The position numbers were made by a program, and so were the translations under genes. This document shows, piece by piece, positions 52,401-62,847 of a DNA stretch of 64,000 nt. Under the pieces are notes generated by a model, which saw only the letters and a program-made list of their open reading frames with translations, had not been told where the DNA came from and did not search any database. This stretch comes from Amblyornis subalaris (Eukaryota; Chordata; Aves; Passeriformes; Ptilonorhynchidae): assembly GCA_018881555.1 (NCBI GenBank), contig JACAXG010000110.1:541695-605694 (forward strand). Reading direction: 5' to 3'. Numbering within the stretch: position 1 is the stretch's first letter; every line of letters starts with the position of its first letter.

Positions 52401-52917
52401 TTTGCTTTGCAGAGGTTTATGGGTCATCTGCAGCATACTGGCCATTTCAGGCAATTTGAGAACTGGTAGACTCAGGGCAAAGCCAAGGGTTTGGCTGCAG
52501 TCAGAGTCAATAGTATGCTACAGTGCCCCTTCCCTTTTTCTTTCCATGGTAATTTTAGCTGTCATATATGGTTTTGCTCCTCTTCTCCCACAATAAACCT
52601 TGTTTTGTCCAGAAGAGCTTCTTAGTTTCATTGCACATGATGTGATATCTGTGCACATCTGTGACTACTCATTGATGTGCTCATGTGACTGACTCACCCT
52701 CATGCCACAAGGCATCACGCCTCAGCTGCACAGCTTAGTGGAATCTGCGGATTTATTCACTGAATCACTGAAATTTCCCAGTCTAAAAAGGAGGACACAA
52801 GAAATAACATTTTGGGGGATTCTTAATTCCCATGGCCCAGGGTGCAGCCCAGCTCATGCATTCTGGCATTGCCAAAAGTGAGGTGGTGACAAACCACGAC
52901 GTAGAAAGAAGAACATG
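49437..52917. other. Intergenic, no gene recognised
   Basis: AT-rich DNA with one strong hairpin (annotated separately) and an A-run near 51796-51812. No exon or mobile element was recognised. Confidence 0.6.
50106..50136. repeat. Perfect 13-bp inverted repeat with 5-nt spacer
   Basis: GCTAATAGGATAT (50106-50118) and ATATCCTATTAGC (50124-50136) are exact reverse complements around TAGCT. No neighbouring gene explains it. Confidence 0.9.
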
Positions 52918-52922
52918 CATCC

Positions 52923-53548
52923 TGTCCCGAATTTAATTGGAACAGAGTTAATTTTCTTCCTACTAACTGGTTCAGTGCTGCATTCAGCATGAGAATAATG
53001 TTTATAGCACACTGATGTTTTAGTTGTTGCTAATTTGTGCTTACCCTAAATCAAGGACTTTTCAGTTTCCCATGCTCTGTCAACAAGCAGGTGCACAAGA
53101 TTCTAGGAGGGAGCACAGCTATGAGAGCTGATTCAAACAGGCCAAAGGGATATTCCATACTACAGATCATGCCCAGTATATAAACTTGGTGAAGCTGGCC
53201 AGGAGGGGCCGATGACTGCTGGAGAATGGGCTGGGCATCAGACAGTAGGCAGTGAGACCTTGTGTTGTGTGTGACGTGTTTCTCTGGGGTTTTATGCTTC
53301 TCTCTCTCTCTCTCTCTCTCTCCTCCTCTCCTTTTCACTACAGGCATTACTATTATTATTGCTATTATTATCATTAATATTATTATAATAGCAGTATTTT
53401 TATTTTCTTCAATTATCAAAGTGTTCTTATCTCAACCCACAAATTTTACTTTATTTTTCTGATTTTCCTCCCCACTGGAGGGGAGGCAGGCAGGAGGGGA
53501 ATGAGCAAGCAGCTGCATGGTACTTAGGTGTGGGGTTAAACCAGGACA
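52923..53548 (+). mobile_element. 626-bp ERVL-type solo LTR
   Basis: Starts TGTCCCGAATTT and ends AAACCAGGACA, with a perfect 5-bp duplication, CATCC (52918-52922 and 53549-53553). The text matches a very common bird ERVL LTR that I recognise: AGAGTTAATTTTCTTCCTA, GAATAATGTTTATAGCACAC, AGGCCAAAGGGATATTCCAT, and a TATATAAACT TATA box near 53177. It contains a CT microsatellite (53302-53328) and an ATT-rich repeat (53346-53395). The 3' end resembles that of LTR copies A and B. The 122-codon minus ORF inside is repeat-derived. Confidence 0.92.
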
Positions 53549-53553
53549 CATCC

Positions 53554-55148
53554 ACAAGCAAAGTGGGGAGGAGTTTTTTACACCTGTTGGGATGTACTTG
53601 CGAAAATAACTGCAACTATGGCATCAGTCCATAGTTTCATGACACATCGAATCTGGCTTTAGACCTCTCAGTACTAGATCAAGATCAGTACCATCACTTG
53701 ACACAAAAGCACCGATCCAGCACAAATTACAGGCAGCGCGAGATATTTTTACACCTTTTGATGGGCTGAATTCGTACCATAAGGCCAGTGTTATCTGACC
53801 TCCTATATCTGGCTTTTGGCATAAAACCTTTCATGAATTTTACAGTTTGCTTTAGTTAAAGCAGTATAAACATGGTCATAAACTGCATGTTTGATTTGGA
53901 TCAATTTCTTATAAGTGAGTGATTCAATAATGTGGTTTTTTGGTGTTGATGACTATGAAACTATGGCCTCACTCTGGAGTGATACACTTTAAAACAACAG
54001 CCATTAAAGAGATGTCGGTGGTACAATTACTGCACTATTTTTTTAACTCTGACATCTGATACGAATTTCCAAGAAAACCTGGGAAAATTTTCCATTATAC
54101 AGAGTTTAGGACTGCAGGGAGGTGGTCGAGTCAAATATCACCTTTTCTACTGTATACACATAGATATACTTCAATTACCCACTCCTTTTTCTACTCAAGT
54201 ACAGATTGGGTGCAATAGACTGGAATTTTTCTCTGAGTTAGGAATTGTATAAACAGAACAATGTTCTGTTCTACTCTTTTACCCTTTCTTAGCATGAATT
54301 CAAATAGCAGATTCTTCATATCCTGCCACAGAAAATTCTGTAATCTTTTTCTGGTAACTGTTGTTCACAATATTAGTGAAAGAGAAGTCTAGCACAATGA
54401 TTGAAGGAAAGTTTTCATCCACACAGCTTTCCTGGTCTCAAATAATTCTCTCCATAGCCCTCACAGGAAAAGAGGACCAAGGATTCTACTACTCTAATAT
54501 CTTACATTAAGGAAAGTATATAAGGTTCCCCCAATACCTTACCTTTCAGCCCAGAAAACAAACACACAAAAAAAATACAGTTAGAAATGTTAAAGGGGGG
54601 CCCCCATCTTTGTTTATTCTAATGAAAAGCTCTGGAGTCACACCTCATGGAACACCACTGCAGACTGTACTCCTCCATTTCACACCAAATGGCAGGTGGT
54701 CAGACATGCCTGAGTCTCTGCTGACACATTTCCAAGAAAAAACTAATGCAGCTACGCTGGAGGAGCACAAAAGGAGTCAGCAAACTGCAATATCAAACAC
54801 AGTTGGGAAAAAGTTCACAGTCCATTTCAGGAGTCCTTTTCCACAGAGAAAATCCACAAAGGAAAAACAGATACCAGGAATATCTTGTTTTGCTGTGATA
54901 AAATTATTCTCCATTTGTATAAATTGGTATTGCCAATTTAGACAGCCCAATAGTGTGTTTATATATCCTCTCCCCAGCGGTAACAATATGGCCTGTTGTG
55001 CAGAATGTGACATTGGCTGTTCTTTCAAATTTGTTTTTTCACTATAATAATAGACTCTATCCCTTCTGTCTACGTCTCATCATGTTCCATCAGTATCTCC
55101 CCTCAGAATAATCAATTCTGTGACTTTTTTCCCCACATATCTTATATA
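53554..55148. other. Intergenic, no gene recognised
   Basis: AT-rich sequence. The 145-codon plus ORF at 54610-55047 shows no domain, signal peptide or splice context and is not called as a gene. Confidence 0.55.
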
Positions 55149-55150
55149 CG

Positions 55151-55240
55151 CAGGGCCAGGAGTTGGACTCAATGATCCTGATGGATCCCTTCCAACTCAG
55201 AATATTCTGAGATTCTATAATTCTATGATCCTGTGATATG
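55151..55240 (+). mobile_element. CR1 LINE 3'-end fragment, plus orientation
   Basis: About 90 bp ending in the CR1 tail: AGTTGGACTCAATGATCCT, CCCTTCCAACTCAGAATATT, then GATTCTATAATTCTATGATC. Confidence 0.9.
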
Positions 55241-58200
55241 TGATTATGCTTGATTGCTTGTTCCTAAACGTGCATCAGAGTTTATTTCATCTATCCAGCC
55301 TGGTTTGTTTTTCTGGGTTAAGTTAAAGTAGCTTCTAATCACATCAGTTGCTCAATTAATCATGAGAATCTTACTCAGGTATTCCTCAAAAAATATATAC
55401 ACATCCTCTGTCATGTTGTGGGGCTTAGCAGACTACGTTCCAGGGTTACTCAATTCTGTGAAGATCACTGACTGTTTATTAAGATATTTTTCCCTAGTGT
55501 CTATATACTCATGTCATGAATTTAAAGAAAAAGCTAAACTTTAACAATATAATATATACAAATAAAGGTAATATTATTTGCATTTGGTTTTGGATGTGAT
55601 TCACAAAAGTAATGTTCTTTTGAGTTTCAACTCTTTATTACAGTAAGAACACTGAATGCCAGTCCTCTCTTTCTTCCAAACTATTTAAAATCCTCTGTAG
55701 CACTAACTGCAGACTTCCTAAATACGTTCTGTTTTCCACCATCCAGGCCATTAACTAAAATCTTGAACAGAAGCGTGCTATAGACAGGCTTATGCACTAC
55801 TGGAAAGACTTCTCAGACTGAGAGCACATGGTTGAGAAATGCATTGTGTTTCCCCACTGGATGATCATTTCATCTGGACCATCTTTCCTTAGCTGGCAAA
55901 CAAAATGTCAAGCAGATGTCAAGCAGGATATTGACATACTGAAGCCAGTATCTCATATAACCTGTTTCTCCCTCATTTACTTGTCTTGTTGTACCAAAGG
56001 AGGAAATTACATTGGCTTGCGTTATTTAATCTTGAGAAACCTACATTGGATACTTAATTGGCATTGCTGTCCCACAGATGCCCACAAAGTGATTGTTCTA
56101 GCACTTTAACCAATGTTAACATTAGGCTGAAAAAGTTAAAATTCTTCAAGTTCTTTCTTGCTGCCTTTCAAGTTATACTCCATACTTGCCTTATCTTTTC
56201 CACATTTGAAGCAGTGATCTCGATTGGTTTCAAGCCTGCTCAGGATTTTTTCAACAAACAAAACCGAGCTTCACCTTGCAACCTGTAGTCATACAGCATA
56301 TCCACATATTTTATTTTTTCTTTGTGTTGTGATATGTTTACCATTGTAAAGAAAGTTCATTAACCAAGTGGTAATACAGGGCTCTTTGACAGCTCTTTTG
56401 TCCTTTCCTGCACCTATGATTGTTCAACCATCAAACCCCTTTACAGATTGAGTCTGTTTCATTCTCTTACAAAAGAATGTCTGATTTTTGATAGGATTTT
56501 TTGTTTCATTGATTCTCGAGTTTAGTCTTTTTAATTTTGTCCTTGTATAACTGTTTTTCTTGTCCGTTAAAGAACAGCACATGCAGCCATATTTCTCCAT
56601 TTTTCTGTTACTCATTTTTTTTCTCCACAGCAGGTCAGTGTGCCATTCTGATTTCAATGAAGTTTCTTTTATACTTGCTTTTTCTTACATAGTCCTTGAA
56701 ATCATCATGCTAAGAGCCCACTGCATTCATTCAGGTGTCCTTTCAGGAACATAAGAAGAGTGGAATTCTGTCTTATATCAAAGTACTCCCAATTTCCACT
56801 GTAATTGTACTTCTGCATGCATGGTTATGACTGCTAAATATGTGAATCTAAACAGTTTCTACTTGCTATTTAGTAATTCCTGTTCCCTAAGGAATTTTCC
56901 TTTTCTTCAATAATATAGTTATTCCAATTGGTTCTCTGATATAGCACATTAGCAAACACCTCCTACTAGCAAACGTCTCCAACTAATTGTCTCCTAATTA
57001 TCTATTGGTTTGTCCTAGGTAAGACTCCAGCCAAAAATTCAGAACAAGACCAGATTCATTCAGGATCATGCATTGGAATAAAAAAAAAATTAGTAAGAGA
57101 AGAAATTATGTTATCCCTTATCTTAAGCACTCACAAGAAATTCCAGCCAAAAGGTAATATAATAGTTCTGCCGTCTATGGGTTACTTATGTATCATGCTA
57201 TATATTAGGGGAACGCTCACAAGATTGGTAGGTAAGATGCTCTGGTATGGTGTCTCCCAGAGGCAATATTTCTCACTAATTTGGTAGGCTAAATGAAAAC
57301 TGAGCTGATTCATGAGTGGTCAGGTGGGTTTGCTTTAGAGCCAGCAGTGCTATCAAGGAGTTAGGCAGGAAGGTTAGGGCAGTAAGGTTTTGCTCTGACA
57401 TCGCACATTCACAACGCCTAAAGGGATTCAACTCTGGCAAGTTGCTCAGGACTACTGTACATTTGAGCTATATGGAGCCCTTAGATTAGGATTTTGCTCA
57501 GCAGCAGATTTATTGAAAAATCCCTACATATGTGTCTTCTGCAAGACTAGTTTGAACATTAGCAGCACCCAAGTTTTACCTCACCTCCAGCATAGGTGGA
57601 GCAACTTAACTATTGTTTGTCTCTAAGGACTTCTGGGTTCTGCTAGTGCTAAAAGGATGAACACAAGTTTTTATACATGTTTTGTCTTTATGCTATGTAA
57701 ATCATACATTCTCAGTGTAACAGGGCAGAATGTGCAGACTTGTGCTCAAATATTACGAAGGTAAACATATAATCTTAACTAACTCATACAGCTAAGTCTG
57801 TACTACACAGAACTTATTTCTCTTCTTGTGGATGATTTAACCCTTTATTACCTATGAAACTACCCACTTTACAATAATACATAGCAAATGCTAAAATGCT
57901 GGTAATATCAGATGAAATATTTTATGTTCCCTCTGCTTTGATGCATACCATATTATGCATGGTAATAGAGACTTACTCTTTTAAGGACCTAATCTCCATA
58001 TAAAATGTAGCAATAAAGAAGTTTCTACTTCACCATTTCTTAAATGTGAATAAAAAAATGACACTCAGAGTTTGTAATTTCTGTCTGCCTAAAGTCTGTG
58101 AATCACTTCTGCTATGCAACACTTAAAAGCTGTCAGCAATGTCTTTCAGAGGCATCTAATCTTTTAGAAATCTCTCTGCAGTATTTACTGATTATAAGAA

Positions 58201-59300
58201 TAATATACAGCTGCATGCCATGCATCACATGCATAGGGAAGAGCCTATTCTTTAACATAGATTTATTCAGACATTGTATAATAGTCTCTGCAATGGAACT
58301 CATGTTTAGTGATTAATCAGTTTCTGCTGTGTCTGCATGAAATCACTAAAATAATTAGCCAACATTGAAATGTAAGCCAAATAAGCCTACTAGCTACAAC
58401 ACTAAAGATGTGTTAGTCTCAATGTTTCTCCATATTTTTCTGACTCAACAGGATACCAGAAAGAATAAGGCAGGTACAACTTCTCAACCTTATATAGCCA
58501 CAGATATGGTAACCACACAGCCAGACACACAACATAAAAATAAAACTCTCTTTCCGTTAGCAATCTTCAAGCTTGTTACAAATCAATCCCATTAATAGGA
58601 GAGAAGAAACCCCTTACACTGTTCCTCTTTCCTTCTCAATATGTAGATCTGTAACATATGCAGTGTGACATCCTTTGAAATAGGGCATCCATTATGTTTC
58701 TGTAGGCAGGATCCTAAAGACCATGCTGATGCCACACGTGGATTGTAGTTAGTTCCTTCATGAGTGTTGTGCCCAAATGTCTGGCAGGACTCATTCATTC
58801 ACAGGTCTCACTTGTGTTATTAGCATTTTCCCAAGGCCTATTCCCATGTGCTTTAGATAATCCAAATGGCAGTACAATGGCCTGTGGGAGGGATGCTTCC
58901 ATTGTTATTAATGTTTGCCAGGCATAAATTCAGAAGGAATCTGCTAATTCTGGCATATCTTTATGAGAAAGTCTAATGATCTTACAGGTCATACACACTC
59001 CTGTTGAACAGCTGTGCTTCCCTTCCAGTACCCAAGACTGTGTCTCTGGATTTTTGGTGGATTAATTAACTCCTAGAGATGCCATCATGTGTGTCTTCTC
59101 CTTAGCAGCTGTTTTGGCCCTTTCAGAAAAAAAATCCTGTTATTACAGGTACTAATTCCATATCTAGTTCAAATAGATTTTTTAATCTGTGGAAAGATGC
59201 TTGCCCTTTCTCCCATGGGCTGCTCCATTCTTTCATTCTTTTGCCTGTTTCCTTGATGCTGACATTTACCACAATCATATGGTCAGCTTTATACATTTAT
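55241..59300. other. Intergenic, flank of the endogenous retrovirus
   Basis: About 4 kb of AT-rich DNA with no recognisable gene or repeat family. It ends at ATACATTTAT, directly adjoining the retroviral 5' LTR. The viral target-site duplication should be the last 6 bases or so here, but the matching right copy is outside the window. Confidence 0.6.
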
Positions 59301-59863
59301 TGTAGCGGCGGTTCAGGCCACTCCTGGGAGTGGGCCGGTCCGCAGACATTGGTGGGTTGCTACCAACATTTGATCCACCCCCGTTTCCTCCCCCGGTGGG
59401 ACGTTTCCAGCCTGTCACCACCTACGGTCCCACCCCTTTGACTCTGTATATGGTTATGTTTCTGGAATCTTCTGTGTAAGTTNTTCACCCATTGGATGTT
59501 TTCCCCTAATCCCTCCCTCTACCTTTTCCTATTGGTTATGTATCTGCCCGTTACCCTTTGGCCCTCACCCTATTGGNCCAGATGCTCCCTCCGCCCTATC
59601 CGGTGCCCCTTAAAAACTGNTGTACCCAGAGCCATCTTGGCTCTCCGTCCCTGACCCTTGTCTAATAAACAACCCATACGGAGACCCCATCCCTGCCTCT
59701 TTACTTCGCCTCGTCGCTTCTACCATCGGTCCGTCTGCTTGGGTCGTCATCCCGTCCTCCCCGGGAACACGACAGTCGCCGGCCTCCAGTAAAGGCTTCT
59801 CCTGGCGTGTCAGGGGGCTTTTGGGAAGGTCGTGGCGGCGCCCGACCAGCGGCCACCGCGACA
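59301..59863 (+). repeat. 5' LTR of the endogenous retrovirus
   Basis: 563 bp, opening TGTAGCGGCGG and closing CCACCGCGACA (TGT...ACA), two bases before the primer binding site. Three ATTGG boxes (59491, 59531, 59572) sit in U3. A CCCCTTAAAAAC TATA-like site lies at 59606-59616. AATAAA at 59664-59669 marks R. A 9-nt piece of the primer-site sequence (GGCGCCCGA) also occurs in U5 at 59837-59845. Ambiguous bases are at 59483, 59577 and 59620. The 3' LTR needed to date the insertion is not in the window. Confidence 0.92.
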
Positions 59864-59865
59864 GC

Positions 59866-59883
59866 TGGCGCCCGAACAGGGAC
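59866..59883 (+). other. Primer binding site, tRNA-Lys type
   Basis: TGGCGCCCGAACAGGGAC is complementary to the 3' end of the tRNA-Lys3 type primer used by betaretroviruses such as MMTV and by lentiviruses. It starts 2 nt after the LTR end and shows no mismatch to the pattern I know. Confidence 0.93.
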
Positions 59884-60164
59884 CCAGGAGCGAGGGTCCC
59901 TGGAAGCGTCCCTGACATTTACGCCAGGAGGAAAACCGCTTTTGGAGCAGCCAGCGCCTCACGCGCCGAGTCTACGTTTTAGTAGACGAAGCCGTGAGGA
60001 GGAGGACCGGCAAATCTTCGAGGAGAGAAGATCGGTCCCGGGGAGAAGACCACCCTGAGAGCCTTCGTTGACCCGACCGGCGAGGGGTAAGTGCCGGAGG
60101 GTCCCCCTTATATATTTTCAGTTACTCCTTTACTCTCAGGTGTTGGGTGAGGCTAACGAGCGCC
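59884..60164 (+). promoter_or_regulatory. Retroviral leader with splice donor
   Basis: 281 nt between the primer site and the gag ATG. A near-consensus splice donor, AGGGGTAAGTG, has its GT at 60087-60088 and is the likely donor for env mRNA. Packaging structures are expected here but were not resolved. An 83-codon upstream ORF (59807-60058) begins in U5 and ends about 105 nt before gag; it has no recognisable domain. Confidence 0.7.
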
Positions 60165-61118
60165 ATGGGTGGTAATTTGACCCGCGCTCAAAGGGATGTA
60201 TATATCCAAGTTTCTCAAATCCTTAAGGGGAACCAATTTGATTTCCATAGAGGGACCTTAAAAAAGTTTATTAAGTGGCTTTTTGTTAATTTTCCTGATA
60301 TTTCAGTTGAGTTAGTTAAGACTTTAAGTTTTTGGGATAAAGTTGGGGAGAAGTTAACAGTTCTGAGGGAAAAAGGGAAATCTTCCGTTGAAAAATTTTG
60401 TTCTCTCGTACCTTTAATTTATATTTCAGTTTCGAAGTTAGAGAATGGGGAATGTTCGGGGACTGCCCAGTTAAAACTTTCCTCCCTCCCTGATCCTAAT
60501 CCCGCTTCCCCTACTCAGGTTGTCTTGGGAGCTGGAAACCGCGAATTAGCGCAGGATTGCTACCGCCTTCCTGCCACCTCCCAAGTCAACCTGAACCCTT
60601 CTCTGGTCGGGAAGGCGCCACCCGGCCAGAGCCCTCACCTTAACCCACTTTCCAATCCCTCATCCCGAGTTTTGTCTTCCCCCTTAGATAACATTGTTCA
60701 AGATGGCGCCGGTTCTGTGGCGAGCCCCGCCATCTTGTCACCACTAGATTTATCCAGATCACAAAATGGCAGCGAGTTCGCGCCAACTCTCCCTCATGCG
60801 TCCTCCCTAGTCCCTCCCTCTGCGTCGGGGCGTGGTGTAGCGTTGGGCCCCTCCCTCGCATCGATTACGTATGCGTCGGGGCCCTCCCCCTCCATCGGGC
60901 TACACCCCCCGACCCAGGCTCCTCCCACATCCGGGGTGGGCCCCACCCCTTGTTGCCAGACTTCTGGTTCCCACGCTCCTGGGGCCGGAAGTGGGCGGGG
61001 GGCCCTGGCCGGAAGTCGGCCATCTTGGCAAGGCCTACTCCATCCATGGCCTTGCCGGAGGGATCGGATTCGGAGGAGGACGACCACTGGGGTCGTTTAC
61101 AGAGGGAGGCCACCGTAG
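60165..61118 (+). pseudogene. gag: Endogenous retroviral gag, N-terminal part (matrix and proline-rich region)
   Basis: Gag is the structural polyprotein that assembles the retroviral particle at or near membranes. The ATG at 60165 is chosen over one 18 nt upstream because it gives Met-Gly-Gly-Asn, an N-myristoylation signal, in a good context. The first 95 residues or so are a compact matrix-like domain (WLFVNFPDI and KSSVEKFCSLVPL segments). A long Ser/Pro/Ala-rich linker follows. The frame then runs past the point where capsid coding begins in the next frame and stops at 61116-61118 after non-homologous Arg-rich sequence. The capsid and nucleocapsid are in the -1 frame from about 60950, so gag is interrupted here by a probable 1-bp indel somewhere in the GC-rich linker. 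Confidence 0.8.
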
Positions 61119-62122
61119 AGGGGGACTGGGAGTTGGCCAATAAAATTACCGTGGCTCCTGTTACATACCATCGGGGCGGGCGACCTGTGTGGGCGCAGCT
61201 CCCGTACGCCCAATTAAAGGAGTTATGCAAGGTCGCCCGGAGCCACGGTAGGGACTCGCCCTATTTTAAGAATTTATTCAGCGCCACTTTAACAGCGCAT
61301 ACCTTCACCCCGCACGATATTAAGAACCTGTTTTCGTGCCTGCTATCCCCGGCTGAGTTCCTTTTATGGGAACGGGCCTGGAAAAGAGCGCTGCGAGACC
61401 TCCTTACCCGTTATCGTAATGAGGAGGCCCTGGCCCACCTCACAATAGACCACCTCTGTGGGGAGGGTCAGTGGGACAGGCCGCAGCAGCAGGCGGATGC
61501 CATGCCAGAAGGGGTCCTTAACGACATCAAGGGGGCAGCGGAGAGGGCCTTCCTCCTCACGCCATCGGAGGGAACACCCACACAGGCCTTCTCCGAAATC
61601 AAGCAGGGTACGGAGGAGTCCTATATGCAGTTTATTAATCGTCTGAAGGACTCTATAGAAAAACAAGTCTCTAATAAGGAGGCCCAGAAGGCCCTCCTTA
61701 CCGTACTCGCTAAGTCCAATGCCAACGCGACATGTAAGAAAGTACTAGACACCCTGCCCCTGGACCCCCCACCATCATTAGACACAATGCTAGAGGCATG
61801 TGCAACAAAAGCTTCCCAGCCAGTGCTAATTGCACAGGCTGTAGCCAAGGAGGTCGCGGAGGTGATGGCAGTGGCAGCCAAAGATTCTAAATGCTATCAT
61901 TGTGGACAGCCTGGACATTTTATTAAAGACTGCCCCGATTATAACCATCCTCTTGAGCCTCCTCGGCAGGGCGCGCCTCCACAACAGAGATACCATCTAG
62001 GNAGAGGACGGCCACCGGCAAAAAACTTCCGGAAGAGCGCGTGGCGGCCACGCGCGCCGACAGCAAATCCAGCGCCGCCTNCGGAAGCCGCTCCAGCCGT
62101 TCCTCCGCCGAGGAGGACCTAG
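60950..62122 (+). pseudogene. gag: Endogenous retroviral gag, C-terminal part (capsid and nucleocapsid)
   Basis: An open frame of 390 codons in the -1 frame relative to the matrix frame; the upstream limit of true coding is unclear. It contains an acidic SDSEEDD patch, a capsid N-terminal domain (PVWAQLPYAQLKELCKVA), the major homology region with QGTEESYMQFINRL (about 61604-61645), and one CCHC zinc knuckle, C-X2-C-X4-H-X4-C, at 61892-61933. Basic, Pro-rich sequence follows up to the TAG at 62120. Only one knuckle is visible, whereas class II retroviruses usually have two. The frame overlaps pro by about 100 nt and carries the slippery site in phase. Ambiguous bases are at 62002 and 62081. 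Marked as pseudogene because the gag frame is split. Confidence 0.85.
62020..62055 (+). promoter_or_regulatory. gag-pro -1 ribosomal frameshift site
   Basis: The heptamer A AAA AAC (62020-62026) is read in the gag frame as AAA AAC. A -1 slip enters exactly the pro frame. Ten bases downstream, GCGCGTGG (62037-62044) and CCACGCGC (62048-62055) form a perfect 8-bp GC-rich stem with a CGG loop. The gag stop follows about 65 nt later. A AAA AAC is the classic betaretroviral gag-pro slip sequence. The stem may extend or form a pseudoknot. Confidence 0.85.
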
Positions 62123-62847
62123 ACCGCCGTAGTGACATCGAAGAGGACGGGGTACAGCGGATAACATCCTACCGCTATAGTCCAGGTACCCACATGACAA
62201 TTTGCCCGGACACGACATTTGAACTCACGGACTTTGACCAACACACCATTCCCACTGACTTTGTAAACCCGCACAATGTCACTATGAGGGCTTTGATTTC
62301 CAGAGATCTTAAATCAGCCCCCGAGAACGTCCATATCGAGCCTCAGTTTGTAGAAATACCACCTCGCTACAAACTAACGGTGGAAGTAAAGTGCGTGGCC
62401 CCACCTTGTAAGCTATTAAAGGGGATCCCGATAGCGAAGGCATATTTACTTCCGGAGGCTTGGAACACGGAACAGCCTCCCGAATGCATTTATTGGGCAG
62501 AGGTCGTGGGTCCTAACAAGCCGATGATGGAGTGCCGGCTCCGATACCAGGTATCGGAGCGCAGGGTCCTGGGGATGGTTGACACCGGGGCGGACGTTAC
62601 CGTCATCTCCCGCTCCGTGTGGCCCGACTCCTGGAAACTGGAGGATGCGATCGGGAGACTTTCAGGAATAGGAGGAGTAGCGTCCTCTATGCGTAGTCGC
62701 GGGACGATTACAGTAGTAGGACCGGAGGGACAGGTCGCCAACATCCGGCCATTCGTGGTTGCAACAGGCCTCACTCTGTGGGGCCGGGACATCCTGTCTC
62801 AATGGGGCACCCGGCTAGAAATCTCTAATCCACCGCGGGATTTCTAG
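62020..62847 (+). CDS. pro: Endogenous retroviral pro: dUTPase-like region plus aspartic protease
   Basis: Translated after a -1 slip, not from its own ATG; the first in-frame ATG is 62041. The C-terminal 100 residues or so are a retropepsin, which cleaves Gag and Pol precursors. The catalytic triad DTGAD begins at 62581, a flap-like GIGG lies at about 62674, and the C-terminal GRDIL motif is at 62782. N-terminal to it lies a stretch of about 130 residues in the position where betaretroviruses have dUTPase. LKGIPIAKAYLLP looks like the last conserved dUTPase strand, but the Ser- and Asp-containing active-site motifs are not evident, so an inactive relic is suspected. There is no G-patch after the protease: the frame stops at 62845. 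No internal stop is seen. Confidence 0.85.
   Translation, partial: KKLPEERVAATRADSKSSAAXGSRSSRSSAEEDLDRRSDIEEDGVQRITSYRYSPGTHMTICPDTTFELTDFDQHTIPTDFVNPHNVTMRALISRDLKSAPENVHIEPQFVEIPPRYKLTVEVKCVAPPCKLLKGIPIAKAYLLPEAWNTEQPPECIYWAEVVGPNKPMMECRLRYQVSERRVLGMVDTGADVTVISRSVWPDSWKLEDAIGRLSGIGGVASSMRSRGTITVVGPEGQVANIRPFVVATGLTLWGRDILSQWGTRLEISNPPRDF
62838..62844 (+). promoter_or_regulatory. pro-pol -1 ribosomal frameshift site
   Basis: G GAT TTC is read in the pro frame as GAT TTC immediately before the TAG at 62845-62847. A -1 slip gives GGA TTT and enters the open pol frame. It resembles the G GAT TTA site at the MMTV pro-pol junction. No convincing downstream stem was worked out by eye. Confidence 0.75.

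Noticed and set aside
49437..52917. Internal retroviral genes associated with the solo LTR at 48834-49430
   Set aside because: The LTR is flanked on both sides by the same 6-bp duplication, so it is a solo LTR and the neighbouring sequence is host DNA.
1..59300. CRISPR arrays, phage-like or operon-like systems
   Set aside because: No direct-repeat/spacer pattern or prokaryotic gene organisation was seen. All repeats are vertebrate retroelements or microsatellites.
60640..61230. Minus-strand ORFs within gag
   Set aside because: They are antisense shadows in GC-rich viral sequence. Retroviruses of this class have no established gene there.
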